Notes under the pieces: model-generated
What the model was told of the DNA's origin: nothing
The model's input: the letters and a program-made list of their open reading frames with translations, nothing else
Databases searched by the model: none
Position numbers and translations under genes: made by a program
DNA from: Salicibibacter cibi
Lineage (GTDB): Bacteria; Bacillota; Bacilli; Bacillales; Marinococcaceae
NCBI RefSeq assembly: GCF_016495865.1
Contig: NZ_CP054706.1
Span: forward strand, 2,728,001-2,792,000
Reading direction: 5' to 3'
DNA: 64,000 nucleotides
Part shown: one piece after another, positions 36,342 through 45,330 of the stretch
How positions within the stretch are numbered: the first letter of the stretch is position 1
How the letters are laid out: every line of letters starts with the position of its first letter

Positions 36342-36381
36342 AAAAAATTGCTATGTCTGTTATCAGGAGGTCTTTTTTAAT

Positions 36382-36834
36382 ATGGAAGTATACGAATTAA
36401 CGAAGGAACATACCGATGAGCATATTCATAAAACCGCAGATCTCCTTATGGGACAAATGGAATCCATCGGCGGACCCGACGCTTATGAAAATATGGTTAC
36501 CGTTATCGGCATGTCCATGGAGGAATGCTCTCATGCATACACGTTTGTTGCCCAAGATGGCGATAGGATTCTCGGGGCTGCGTTTCTTAATGTTCAAAAA
36601 AGCTTAATGAAAGGCGGCAATTTTATATGGTTGAACGATCTGTATGTAAATGTCGATCACCGAAATCAAGGGATTGCAAAAAAATTACTTTTATATGTCA
36701 TTCATTGGGCTGAACAACATGACATGAAAGGAATTGAATTGGAAACTGGGGTGAACAACCAGGCAACAAAAGCACTGTACAATTCCCTCGGTTTTTACGA
36801 CGTCGTTTCCAAGAGGTACGGATTTCAATTTTGA
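36382..36834 (+). CDS. GNAT-family N-acetyltransferase
   Basis: A 150-residue acetyltransferase. The acetyl-CoA binding motif A is VNVDHRNQGIAKKLLLYVI (Q-x2-G-x-A), followed by the C-terminal N-x2-A-x2-LY-x2-LGFY element (NNQATKALYNSLGFYDV). AGGAGG lies 11 nt before ATG 36382. A longer frame begins inside the MITE and has no site. Substrate unknown. The upstream MITE may have displaced or supplied its promoter. Confidence 0.85.
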   Translation: MEVYELTKEHTDEHIHKTADLLMGQMESIGGPDAYENMVTVIGMSMEECSHAYTFVAQDGDRILGAAFLNVQKSLMKGGNFIWLNDLYVNVDHRNQGIAKKLLLYVIHWAEQHDMKGIELETGVNNQATKALYNSLGFYDVVSKRYGFQF

Positions 36835-36837
36835 CGT

Positions 36838-36930
36838 TAGAAAAACTTGACTTATCGCTAAGCTTTTATGGTGAAAGCCTTAGCCCAACTTATGCAGGTC
36901 ATACAGTTGATTTACACTTTCTTACCGACT
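36838..36930 (+). repeat. Hairpin repeat HR-b, uninterrupted copy
   Basis: TAGAAAAACTTGACTTATCGCTAAGC..., TATGGTGAAAGCC, ACTTATGCAGGTC, and the tail AGTTGATTTACACTTTCTTACC. This is the longest intact version of the family and the reference for the split copy at 18082. Confidence 0.75.
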
Positions 36931-36933
36931 AAA

Positions 36934-36966
36934 AAAGGCTTCCCGATATGGAAAGCCTTTTTTTTA
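36934..36966. terminator. Bidirectional terminator
   Basis: AAAGGCTTCCC pairs with GGAAAGCCTTT, followed by T on the plus strand and preceded by A on the same strand, between the converging GNAT and YeeE/YedE genes. Confidence 0.88.
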
Positions 36967-36974
36967 GATAGCTG

Positions 36975-38228
36975 CTAACAAAAAGAATCTCTCGGTTTCG
37001 GCACCGATAATCCGAATAACGGCCGTAGAAAAAGGGCCAAAAATGTTCCTGCTAGTGCCATAATGCCCCAAATATAACCATGGGCACTAAAAGAAGCAAT
37101 GCCACTGAAGTAAGCGCCAATATTGCAACCAAAAGCAAGACGCGCCCCGTAACCCATCAATAACCCGCCAATAACGGAAGCGACGGCATTTTTTAGCCTG
37201 ATTTGCGTGAAACGAAACAGCCCTCCGGCGGCTGATGCGAGAAAAGCTCCAAGGATGACACCGAAATTCAACACCGTTGTTGTATCCGCAAAAATGGAAG
37301 CTTGCAGCACCGCTTCATCACCTTGCCAAAAACCCCAATTAGCCACGTCAAAACCAATAGCATCCGCTGCTTTCGATCCCCAAAGTGTTAACGCGTACGT
37401 GACACCCCATGGGCTTTCGCTCGTCATTAACGTTATCGCGTTGAGCACCGCTAAAACAATTGCGGCGGCAAACAACGGCCAAGACCCGCGGAAAATTCTT
37501 TTCCACCCAATGGCAGAAGGTTTCGGCGCTTCTTTCGGGGGATTCTTTTTCTTTTCAATAACTTTCGTTAGCCAAGCAATCCCGCCAAAGATCGCCAACG
37601 AAACGAGAAGCGCACCGCCATACCCGAGACCCGTGGAAGTGGCTAATGAAAAAGGTTCAGCAGCCGGCATATCTTCCATCCAGAAATTAAAATGCGCGGC
37701 ACCAATGGTGGAACCGACGATGAAAAAAATCAACGTGATAAACATGACCGAGCGGCCGCCACCAACGGCGTAAAGCGTTCCCGACGCACAACCGCCTCCA
37801 AGTTGCATGCCGATGCCGAATATAAATGCGCCGACGATCAAACTTACGCCAACCGGGGAAATGTTCCCTGCCGCTTCCCCGCCAAAAAACGAATAACCGG
37901 TGGCAAGAATGGGCGCAAACAATAGACAGGCCACCGCGAGCATCAACATATGCGCGCGTAATGATTGTCCGTTACCAACTGAGGCCAAACGTCTAAACGC
38001 GGACGTAAAGCCAAAACGTGCGTGGAAAAGTGTATATCCTAAACCTACTCCAATGATTAAAAGTAAAGGCTGAACAATGTTTTGGGTAACCAAAAGAAAA
38101 ATGGCTAATGCCAACGTCACTGCAAGTGCGCCTACCACCAATTTATTTTGCGGCGGATTGAGCGCTGGTGATGATTCTTTTTTAAAGGCCGACTGTTGTT
38201 CATTTATCGGCTGAGCATAAGTCGACAT
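36975..38228 (-). CDS. YeeE/YedE-family sulfur (thiosulfate) transporter
   Basis: A 417-residue membrane protein with about nine to ten helices, made of two related halves each with a Gly/Cys signature: GMQLGGGCASGTLYAVGGG and YGARLAFGCNIGAYFSG. In TsuA-type transporters such Cys residues relay thiosulfate. A rhodanese gene lies 2 kb away on the same strand, consistent with, but not proof of, sulfane-sulfur metabolism. ATG 38228 starts MSTYAQPINEQQ. No accessory TusA-like gene is adjacent. Confidence 0.88.
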   Translation of the reverse strand: MSTYAQPINEQQSAFKKESSPALNPPQNKLVVGALAVTLALAIFLLVTQNIVQPLLLIIGVGLGYTLFHARFGFTSAFRRLASVGNGQSLRAHMLMLAVACLLFAPILATGYSFFGGEAAGNISPVGVSLIVGAFIFGIGMQLGGGCASGTLYAVGGGRSVMFITLIFFIVGSTIGAAHFNFWMEDMPAAEPFSLATSTGLGYGGALLVSLAIFGGIAWLTKVIEKKKNPPKEAPKPSAIGWKRIFRGSWPLFAAAIVLAVLNAITLMTSESPWGVTYALTLWGSKAADAIGFDVANWGFWQGDEAVLQASIFADTTTVLNFGVILGAFLASAAGGLFRFTQIRLKNAVASVIGGLLMGYGARLAFGCNIGAYFSGIASFSAHGYIWGIMALAGTFLALFLRPLFGLSVPKPRDSFC

Positions 38229-38463
38229 TTATTAAACCCCTTTTTCTTATTAATTTAATCAGGATTTATAATATGAGGTTTCCTCATAAATGTCAACCGT
38301 AAAAATGAAATAGGATCGGGATGAGTATAGACGACGGCTAAGGCCATCGTTTAAAGAAGAGGGACGGCAAGCTTGATCTTCCCCTCAAATGAATAAACCA
38401 AGTTGAACCTTGCACAGCTCGATCATTCCCTCCGCCTCTCCCGTGTCGTCCGGAAAATATCTT

Positions 38464-38844
38464 TTACACATCAACCGTAAACAGGCCGGATGGTTTTGTC
38501 GCTACATCCTCGTCATCAATGCTAACTACTGTTATTTGAACTTCTCCTTCGTAACTGCCTCCATCTGTTATGTACATCGAAGGGATCTCTTCATTGAACA
38601 TTGATTTTTCACCCGGGGCGAGCGTTAGCCTGCCGAGGACTTGATTATATATCATTTCTTGGGATGATCGATATACCGGCTGCTCCGGTTTCCCCGTTTC
38701 AAACAACCGCACTTCGATCCGTTGACTTGTCTTAAACCGAAGTTCAACCGCTTCATCCCCGCCATTGCCAACGATTACCTCGACCATGATCCCTCCATTC
38801 CTCCCGTGGGCGTCCGCATGTATATAAAGGCCAGCTTCCGTCAT
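38464..38844 (-). CDS. BsuPI-domain protein (intracellular proteinase inhibitor-like)
   Basis: A 126-residue beta-rich protein. The sequence VEVIVGNGGDEAVELRFKTSQRIEVRLFE, then GEKSMFNEEIP, matches the BsuPI family, whose founder inhibits the intracellular serine protease of B. subtilis. AAAGGAGG precedes ATG 38844. The N-terminus (MTEAGLYIHADAHGRNGG) has no signal peptide, so it should act inside the cell. It lies 44 bp downstream of a YitT gene. Confidence 0.75.
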   Translation of the reverse strand: MTEAGLYIHADAHGRNGGIMVEVIVGNGGDEAVELRFKTSQRIEVRLFETGKPEQPVYRSSQEMIYNQVLGRLTLAPGEKSMFNEEIPSMYITDGGSYEGEVQITVVSIDDEDVATKPSGLFTVDV

Positions 38845-38888
38845 TTCCCCTCGCCTCCTTTCCGATTGTTCGAGCATTTCCCCTCCGT

Positions 38889-39734
38889 TTAGCCATCTTT
38901 TCGAAACGATCCGACAATATCGGATGTCGGAACAATATTTGTGAACGCATCGGGATCCGTTGCTTCCGTCACTTGCCGCAAAACATAGAGTTCATAACGG
39001 GTAATTGTGATCATCAATACTTCTTTTTCAGACTCATCATATCCACCTTTGGCCGGCATGCGTGTAATCCCTCGCGTTACATGCGCGTGGATTGCTTCCC
39101 TCAACTCATCCGCCCTTTTCGTGACGATGAAGGCTGTGCATTTGACATGTCTCGTATGTACCATATCGATGATTCTTGACGTTGCATAGATGGAGACGAG
39201 CGTAAACAATGCCTGTTCCCAATCGTAGGCAAAACCCGCAGCAAACACAATTAAAGCATTTAAACTAAAAAAATAAACACCGAGCGGGCGGTCGCTCATT
39301 CTGGCCAACACGAGTGCGATAATGTCCAAACCACCGGCTGAAGCCCCATACCTCAACGGCAAGGAGACACCGATAGCCGTAATAATACCTCCGAAAACAG
39401 CATTAAGCATAATGTCATCAGCAAGCGCCTGAGGGGGAACGACTTCCAGGAAAAACGTCGTCAATGCCACATGTAAAAAACTATAAAACGTAAATAAGCG
39501 TCCAACTTTTTTCCAGCCGAGAATCGCTACGGGAATATTCAACACAAAAAGTAAGACACCTGTCGACAGAGGGAGAAAAGCGGAAAGAAACTGGGCAACA
39601 CCGGTTAGTCCGCTCGCGAATATATTGGCCGTTTCCAGAAAAAAATTAAGGCCAATGGCTACAGCGAAGGCGCCAAAGATAATAATTCCGATTTTCTGTA
39701 ATTCCATCCATAATGTTGTCTGTCTTGTTATCAC
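38889..39734 (-). CDS. YitT-family membrane protein with DUF2179 domain
   Basis: A 281-residue protein with five to six N-terminal transmembrane helices (IIIFGAFAVAIGLNFFLETANIFASGLTG-type start) and a C-terminal cytosolic DUF2179 domain (ARGITRMPAKGGYDESEKEVLMITITR equivalent, ~200-281). The family occurs in several copies in Bacillaceae; its role is unknown. GTG 39734 has AGAGGTG 7 nt upstream. It precedes the BsuPI gene. Confidence 0.88.
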   Translation of the reverse strand: MITRQTTLWMELQKIGIIIFGAFAVAIGLNFFLETANIFASGLTGVAQFLSAFLPLSTGVLLFVLNIPVAILGWKKVGRLFTFYSFLHVALTTFFLEVVPPQALADDIMLNAVFGGIITAIGVSLPLRYGASAGGLDIIALVLARMSDRPLGVYFFSLNALIVFAAGFAYDWEQALFTLVSIYATSRIIDMVHTRHVKCTAFIVTKRADELREAIHAHVTRGITRMPAKGGYDESEKEVLMITITRYELYVLRQVTEATDPDAFTNIVPTSDIVGSFRKDG

Positions 39735-39775
39735 GCTCGGACACCTCTTGCAAGGTTATTCGGCTCCATAGCAAA

Positions 39776-39803
39776 TAAGCAAGGGGAAAACTACCCTTGC
39801 TTA
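39776..39803. terminator. Terminator after the 104-aa protein gene
   Basis: ATAAGCAAGGG pairs with CCCTTGCTTAT between the end of the 39819 gene and the start of yitT. Confidence 0.8.
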
Positions 39804-39818
39804 TCACTGATCCATACT

Positions 39819-40133
39819 TTAATGATGGCGCTGCTCTATATTGTTGTCAAGGGACATCGAAGGATCGCCATTTTCTCCGTATTCCTGATTATAATAATCC
39901 ACAGCATACGTAGAACCTTCCGCAACCATCTTGTTATCCCCTATATCCATGGGGTCCGGATGACCGATCCGTTGTTCAAGCGGAATATCTTCCCCATCTT
40001 GGCCGGTCAATTTCGCCAACTGTTTCTTTGTCGTTCCGATTAGTTTTGCACGTTGGTCGGGATTTTTCATTAAATAACCCGCGCCCGCGGTTGCAGCGGC
40101 TGCCACACCGAATATTACCTTTCCTTTCGCCAT
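39819..40133 (-). CDS. Small hypothetical protein with N-terminal Ala-rich membrane segment
   Basis: A 104-residue protein with a short hydrophobic start (KVIFGVAAAATAGAGYLM) then a basic stretch (NPDQRAKLIGTTKKQLAKL) and an acidic C-terminal half (IGHPDPMDIGDNKMVAEG). It is reminiscent of small envelope-associated Bacillus proteins, but I do not recognise the family. AAGGGGC lies 9 nt before ATG 40133. Single gene between two terminators. Confidence 0.65.
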   Translation of the reverse strand: MAKGKVIFGVAAAATAGAGYLMKNPDQRAKLIGTTKKQLAKLTGQDGEDIPLEQRIGHPDPMDIGDNKMVAEGSTYAVDYYNQEYGENGDPSMSLDNNIEQRHH

Positions 40134-40224
40134 TATCATGCGCCCCTTTCTAATTCTTTTGTATAACTAATATTTCCCTGTCGTAAAAGATTTAAACGTT
40201 AAAATCCATGACTTTGAGATATGC

Positions 40225-40283
40225 TTCCCGCGGGTATTTACATATTTCCCGTGGGTATCGCGATATTTCCCGTGGGTATTCGT
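40225..40283. repeat. Three tandem 21-bp units around a CCCGYGGG palindrome
   Basis: TTCCCGCGGGTAT at 40225, TTCCCGTGGGTAT at 40246 and TTCCCGTGGGTAT at 40267 repeat every 21 bp, about two turns of B-DNA. They lie in the 250-bp gap between two minus-strand genes. Confidence 0.75.
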
Positions 40284-40337
40284 AATTTTTAAGTGGAAAA
40301 AAACGTCCGCAGTTCATAGCGAACGTTTTTCTATCCG

Positions 40338-40383
40338 ATAAAGCGAACCGTACCTCCCCTCGGGAATGTACGGTTCGCTTTAT
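40338..40383. terminator. Strong hairpin after the rhodanese gene
   Basis: ATAAAGCGAACCGTAC pairs perfectly with GTACGGTTCGCTTTAT, ending at the base before the rhodanese stop. A second hairpin (AACGTCCGC / GCGAACGTT, 40306-40327) lies directly beyond it. Confidence 0.85.
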
Positions 40384-40743
40384 TTAATATAGATCCGACG
40401 TCTCCTGCACTCGTTTTTCTTCCCCGCTTTTTGTTTCACCTTTCCAAGAGAGCATGCCACCTTCAAAATTAATCGCGCGTTCCAGCCCTTGTTCGTTCGC
40501 ATATCGCGCTACTTTCTGGCTCCGTCCGCCACTGCGGCAAATGAACACATGGGTTTTATCCTTGTCCATCCGGTCAATGTGCTCCGGAATCTCTCCCATA
40601 GGAAGCAGGGGAACCCCGGGAATATGTCCCTCATCGTATTCATCAGGTTCACGAACATCTACAAATGCAATGGACTCGTCATCCAAATGTTTTTTGATTT
40701 CTTCATCGTCCCACTGCGGAATTCCGTCTTTTTCATTTCTCAT
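40384..40743 (-). CDS. Rhodanese-like domain protein
   Basis: A 119-residue single-domain rhodanese. It has FVDVREPDEYDEGHIPGV and the active-site loop CRSGGRSQKVA, with the persulfide-forming Cys, followed by INFEGGMLSWKG. These enzymes carry sulfane sulfur in the cytoplasm. It lies 15 bp downstream of an AI-2E-type permease gene and within 2 kb of a YeeE/YedE transporter gene. Confidence 0.9.
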   Translation of the reverse strand: MRNEKDGIPQWDDEEIKKHLDDESIAFVDVREPDEYDEGHIPGVPLLPMGEIPEHIDRMDKDKTHVFICRSGGRSQKVARYANEQGLERAINFEGGMLSWKGETKSGEEKRVQETSDLY

Positions 40744-40758
40744 TTCGTAAACATCTCC

Positions 40759-41859
40759 TTACGTATTATTTTTGTCTCCATTCTCTTTATACCGAAGCCG
40801 AATAAGGCGATACGTGTGCATCACAACCACTTTTCCGACCGCGTACGTCGGCACTGCCAAAAGCAAACCGATGAAACCGGCGATATTGCTCGCCACGAGC
40901 AAAACGAAAATCACCGTTACTGGGTGCAGTTTTAGTTTGTGTCCCATCACTTGCGGGGAAATAAAGATGCTTTCAAACTGTTGGATGATAACGACAGCCC
41001 CAACAACCAATAACGCTGTGAACCACCCATCAAACAGGGCGACAATCACCCCGGGAGCCGTGCCGATCCAAGGTCCGATAAAAGGAATGAGATTCGTTAC
41101 CATCGCGATCAATGCCAAGATTAGTGAATAATCAACGCCAATGATGAGATAAGCGATGTATACAAGGATCCCTACACAAAAACTGACAATAATTTGGCCT
41201 TGAATAAAAGAAGCAAGTGCCGTATCCATATCGTTAAGGATTCGCTTGCCTTCCTCCTCCTGTTTTTTAGGCAAGAGACGCAAAATTTGTTGCGGCGCTT
41301 TTTCCCCTTCTTTTAACATATAAAAAAGCACAAACGGCACAATCACAATCACAATCACCGTGCTCGTCACCGTGCCCACAACATTTATGATGTTGTCGCC
41401 GATGTTTCCCAACGAGTCGGTGATGTAACCTCCGATCGTTGCTCCGATCTCCTCGAGATTAAACGATTCATCTTCCATGATATTTTGCACAAGTTCCGTT
41501 TGCATGATCGTGTTGAACCACCCTTGAATCTCTTGTAAAAAGAGCGGAGCACGATTAACCAAACTGTTAAATTGGTTCTGAATTTCCGGGCCGATCATAA
41601 AGACGAAAAGCGTAAGCAAGCCGGCAAACATTAAGTAAAGAAGTAAAATCGCAACACCTTTGGGCATCCAACGGTGCAAAAGATTGACGACCGGGCGAAA
41701 TAAATAAAATAATACCCCTGCAAGTGCGATCGGAGCGAACACCGTTTGCAAAAATACGATCACCGGTTGAAAAATAAAATCAACGAGCGTACCCAGGTAA
41801 ACGATCAACAGAATAAGCGCGATGGCGTATCCGATCTTGAAATATTTTCCTTTGGGCAT
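40759..41859 (-). CDS. AI-2E/UPF0118-family permease
   Basis: A 366-residue membrane protein with about eight helices: two N-terminal pairs, a central soluble region (~residues 70-150) and a C-terminal block with NLIPFIGPWIGTAPGV and the family signature around VMGHKLKLHPVTVIFVLLVA. Members export autoinducers or act as Na+(Li+)/H+ antiporters in alkaliphiles; which applies here cannot be told. The start is MPKGKYFKIGY at 41859. It is followed by the rhodanese gene at 15 bp. Confidence 0.88.
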   Translation of the reverse strand: MPKGKYFKIGYAIALILLIVYLGTLVDFIFQPVIVFLQTVFAPIALAGVLFYLFRPVVNLLHRWMPKGVAILLLYLMFAGLLTLFVFMIGPEIQNQFNSLVNRAPLFLQEIQGWFNTIMQTELVQNIMEDESFNLEEIGATIGGYITDSLGNIGDNIINVVGTVTSTVIVIVIVPFVLFYMLKEGEKAPQQILRLLPKKQEEEGKRILNDMDTALASFIQGQIIVSFCVGILVYIAYLIIGVDYSLILALIAMVTNLIPFIGPWIGTAPGVIVALFDGWFTALLVVGAVVIIQQFESIFISPQVMGHKLKLHPVTVIFVLLVASNIAGFIGLLLAVPTYAVGKVVVMHTYRLIRLRYKENGDKNNT

Positions 41860-42161
41860 AGCATCACCACTTCTTCCCCGAAGATTGGGACGTTTCGGTT
41901 TATGTTGGGAAAGGAATGGTTTTTAATTCCCCCCTAAACAGTAATCTAATGTACATTATACGCAAGTGCTTAGATGATCACAACAACGTTTATGAAGGAT
42001 AAAGTAAAACAATGAAACATATACCTATGTTAACTTACGGCTTTTGCATCTGTTTCCGCCTCGTATTGGGAAATAACTTTCACTATAGGGTAGGCTATTC
42101 TTTGACTTTTGTGTTACATTTTGATTAAATTAAGAAGAACTTATAAGGGAAAAAGGGGGAA
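41860..42161 (+). promoter_or_regulatory. Divergent promoter region; TAXI gene promoter
   Basis: A promoter TTGACT (42102-42107), 17-nt spacer, TTAAAT (42125-42130) reads toward the TAXI gene. The rest of this gap between the divergent permease and TAXI genes has no gene. Confidence 0.5.
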
Positions 42162-43205
42162 ATGACGTTGAAAAAGAACAAGCTATTCATGTCGATGTTT
42201 TTGGTACCGGCTTTGGCACTTGCCGCTTGTAACGGGGAAGGAGAGGCCCCGGAAGTGGACGATGAAGATCTTCCGGATGCTGGAGACGAAGCAGAAGAAG
42301 ATGATGTTGACGATGGCGATGAAGAAGCCGATGATGGCAGTGCGCTTCAGATGGGTACCGGATCCACCGGGGGAACCTACTATGCACTCGGCCAGGAAAT
42401 GGCGAACGTCATCAATGATCATACCGAACAGCAAGTAAACGCGGTGGCCACAGACGCATCAGTGGAAAATATCGCGAGAGTCTCCGACCAAGACTTGGAA
42501 CTGGGGATGACGGTGCATATCCCTGCCGTTGACGCCCTCGATGGGGAAGGCGATTTCCAGGGAGAAGTAATGGATAACTTCGGTTTCATGGGTTATATCT
42601 ATCCGGAAACAAATCAAATCGTCGTTCTCGCCGATGACGACATTGAATCCGTCGAAGACCTGGAAGGGGAAAGAGTGAACATTGGTCCCCCCGGCTCCGC
42701 CTCCCATGCAGCATCTGAATTGGTCCTTGACGCGCACGGAGTTGAAGATTACGAATCTTACGAAGAAGGGTTCGGCGATGGCGCGAGCATGCTTCAGGAC
42801 GGAAACGTAGATGCCACTTTCGGCCTGCTCGGTTTACCTGACACCGGTATTGAAGAGTTGGCTGCACAGCAAGACGTTGAATTACTAACCATTGAAGATG
42901 AGTACCTTGATGAGATCGAAGCCAACAGCGAATATGAGCGCATCACCATTGAAGCCGATAATTATGACTTCATGGAGGAAGACGTGGAAGGCATTGCCGC
43001 CTATGCAGTTCTTATCGGATCTTTGGATGATGTGGATGAAGAGACGGCTTATGAGATTGTCGAAGGGTTGTATGAAAACGCGGATGACGTTTCCCACGCT
43101 CAATCCGAGCATATGACAATGGAAGATATCATGCTCGGATCCGAGGATTTGCCACTTCACCCTGGAGCTGAGCAATATTTTGAGGAAAATGACCTGTTAG
43201 ATTAA
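42162..43205 (+). CDS. TAXI-family TRAP transporter solute-binding lipoprotein
   Basis: A 347-residue substrate-binding protein for a TRAP transporter. It has a signal peptide and lipobox (ALALAAC), a ~35-residue Asp/Glu linker, and then the TAXI signature MGTGSTGGTYYALGQEMANVI, with DLEGERVNIGPPGSASH in the hinge region. It is highly acidic, as in halophiles. ATG 42162 is 2 nt from AAGGGGG; TTG 42168 (MKKNKLF) has better spacing. A hairpin follows before the permease gene. TAXI proteins often bind glutamate, glutamine or similar acids. Confidence 0.9.
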   Translation: MTLKKNKLFMSMFLVPALALAACNGEGEAPEVDDEDLPDAGDEAEEDDVDDGDEEADDGSALQMGTGSTGGTYYALGQEMANVINDHTEQQVNAVATDASVENIARVSDQDLELGMTVHIPAVDALDGEGDFQGEVMDNFGFMGYIYPETNQIVVLADDDIESVEDLEGERVNIGPPGSASHAASELVLDAHGVEDYESYEEGFGDGASMLQDGNVDATFGLLGLPDTGIEELAAQQDVELLTIEDEYLDEIEANSEYERITIEADNYDFMEEDVEGIAAYAVLIGSLDDVDEETAYEIVEGLYENADDVSHAQSEHMTMEDIMLGSEDLPLHPGAEQYFEENDLLD

Positions 43206-43228
43206 TAATGAAGATTATGTTAATGTAG

Positions 43229-43256
43229 GCGGGCCGGGCATCGATGTCCGGCCCGT
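43229..43256 (+). terminator. Intergenic hairpin/attenuator between TAXI and permease genes
   Basis: GGCGGGCCGG pairs with CCGGCCCGTC around ATCGAT-containing bases and is followed by TTTA. Partial termination here would give more binding protein than permease. Confidence 0.65.
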
Positions 43257-43310
43257 CTTTACCGATAAGGTCGCTCGACTGATATCTTTTTAGGATAGGT
43301 GGTGTTCCCG

Positions 43311-45293
43311 GTGGCAGATCACATCCAAAATGATGCCGTTGAAATCGATGAACAAGAAAAACGAGAGATTATGGAAAAATACGATAAAGAATCCAACAAT
43401 CGATACAACTTGGGGAAGTGGATCTGGGTTATAGCCATCCTCGGCATCTCGTTAACTTCTTTTCATTTGTACACAGGATTTTCGGGGCCTTACGGCGCAT
43501 GGGTTCAGGGGGCCATTCACGTCGGCAGCGCCCTTTCAATCATCTATATTTTATATCCGATGAACCGCAAGGCGAAACGAAAACCAGGGGTGCCGTGGTA
43601 TGATGTGCTTTTATCCCTTGCAGCCCTTTTTTCCTACCTCTATGTGGTTTGGCATTATGACCGCTTGGTTAGCGATGTATTAATCTTTGGTTTTGAACCG
43701 ATGGACCAGGTTATTTCGGTGCTCGCGATTGTTCTGTTATTGGAAGCAACACGTCGCGCGGTAGGCATGCCTATTGTCACCATCGCGATTCTGGCCCTTT
43801 TATACGGTGTATATGGAAGTGCCAACTGGCTCGGAGTCTTTTCCCATGCCGGTTTTTCCTGGACGGGGATGACCACACAGTTGCTGTTCTCAACAGAAGC
43901 CATTTTCGGCACCCCTATTCAAGTGTCATCAACGTTTATCTTTTTGTTTCTCTTTTTCGGCGTCTTGCTCGTCCGCACGAACATCGGGCAATTTTTCAAC
44001 GATGTTGCCTTCCGTCTCACCGGACGCTATACGGGCGGTACCGCGAAAGCGGCGGTTGCTGCCAGTGGATTGCAAGGGATGGTCACCGGAAGTTCGGTTG
44101 CGAACACGGTAGGTTCGGGGTCATTTACAATTCCAATGATGAAACGGGCAGGCTTTAAGCCGGAATTCGCCGGAGCTGCAGAGGCTAGTGCATCCACAGG
44201 TGGACAACTCATGCCTCCGATCATGGGAGCTGCCGCGTTTATTATGGCTGAATATATAGGAATCCCGTACAATGAACTCATCGTGTATGCCATCATCCCC
44301 GCCATATTGTATTTTCTCGGTGTATTTCTGGGCGTCCATTTTGAAGCAAAAAGAGATGGGATCATCGGCTTACCAAAATCACAGCTGCCTTCAATCGCTT
44401 CCTTTGCCAAGCGTTTTGATATGATCATTCCGTTAGTGACGATTATCGGGCTTCTTCTCTATGGGTTTACGCCTACATATGCCGCGCTTTGGGGAATTGG
44501 GTCCGCTTTTGCCATCAGCTTCTTGCGCAAAGATACGCGCCTCAGCCTGCTCGGCATCCTGCAAACGATGGAACAAGGTGCACGCGTCGCTTTACCGGTC
44601 ATCGCGGCATGTGCCAGTGCCGGGATCATCGTTGGCATTGTCGTGTTCACCGGTCTCGGCGGCGTTCTCGCGAATGGGATTATTCAAATCGCAGGCGGAA
44701 ACTTCTTCCTCGTCCTGTTCTTAACAATGATCGCCTGTATCATCCTCGGGATGGGATTGCCAACGACGGCCAATTACGTCGTTACCGCCTCCGTCGCTGC
44801 CCCGGCAATCCTGGCGTTTGACGTCCCTCCGGTAGCCGCGCACATGTTTGTGTTCTACTTCGGGATTGTCGCCGATATTACCCCGCCGGTTTGTTTGGCA
44901 GCATACGCCGGTGCAGGCATCGCGCGAGCCAATCCGATGCGAACAGGGATAACCGCCTTTAAACTAGCGATAGCGGCCTTTATCATCCCTTACGTGTTCG
45001 TTACCAATCCTGTATTATTATTACAAGGGGACTGGGCGGTTCCGGAATTGCTCGGGCCGCTTATCACCGCGATTATCGGTATGGTAGCCATTAGTGCGTC
45101 CTTTATGGGTTACTTTTTTGCCAGAAATAAGATCGTGGAACGTTTGCTCATTTTCGCCGCAGGCATCATGGCCGCCTATCCACTTGATATTTGGGTTTCT
45201 CTTGGCGGTACAGCGATTTTGGTTATTATTGCTGTCATCCAGCATTTTCGCAAGAAACGGCAGGGACAAGGACCGGAAACAACGACAGCATAA
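43311..45293 (+). CDS. TRAP transporter permease, 4TM/12TM fusion
   Basis: About 660 residues, the fused small and large membrane subunits usual for TAXI-TRAP systems. The N-terminal cytosolic part is acidic and is followed by about 16-18 helices. The DctM-like half shows GSSVANTVGSGSFTIPMM and GQLMPPIMGAAAFIMAEY, then GMGLPTTANYVVTA and FGIVADITPPVCLAAYAG. GTG 43311 has AGGTGG 8 nt upstream; GTG 43299 and 43302 are alternatives. Together with the binding protein it imports an organic acid with Na+ or H+. Confidence 0.92.
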   Translation: MADHIQNDAVEIDEQEKREIMEKYDKESNNRYNLGKWIWVIAILGISLTSFHLYTGFSGPYGAWVQGAIHVGSALSIIYILYPMNRKAKRKPGVPWYDVLLSLAALFSYLYVVWHYDRLVSDVLIFGFEPMDQVISVLAIVLLLEATRRAVGMPIVTIAILALLYGVYGSANWLGVFSHAGFSWTGMTTQLLFSTEAIFGTPIQVSSTFIFLFLFFGVLLVRTNIGQFFNDVAFRLTGRYTGGTAKAAVAASGLQGMVTGSSVANTVGSGSFTIPMMKRAGFKPEFAGAAEASASTGGQLMPPIMGAAAFIMAEYIGIPYNELIVYAIIPAILYFLGVFLGVHFEAKRDGIIGLPKSQLPSIASFAKRFDMIIPLVTIIGLLLYGFTPTYAALWGIGSAFAISFLRKDTRLSLLGILQTMEQGARVALPVIAACASAGIIVGIVVFTGLGGVLANGIIQIAGGNFFLVLFLTMIACIILGMGLPTTANYVVTASVAAPAILAFDVPPVAAHMFVFYFGIVADITPPVCLAAYAGAGIARANPMRTGITAFKLAIAAFIIPYVFVTNPVLLLQGDWAVPELLGPLITAIIGMVAISASFMGYFFARNKIVERLLIFAAGIMAAYPLDIWVSLGGTAILVIIAVIQHFRKKRQGQGPETTTA

Positions 45294-45297
45294 AGGT

Positions 45298-45330
45298 AAA
45301 GCCAGCCCGCTTACATTGGGCTGGCTTTTT
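45298..45330. terminator. Bidirectional terminator
   Basis: AAAGCCAGCCC pairs with GGGCTGGCTTTTT between the converging TRAP permease and RpiR genes. The RpiR stop touches its right edge. Confidence 0.9.
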
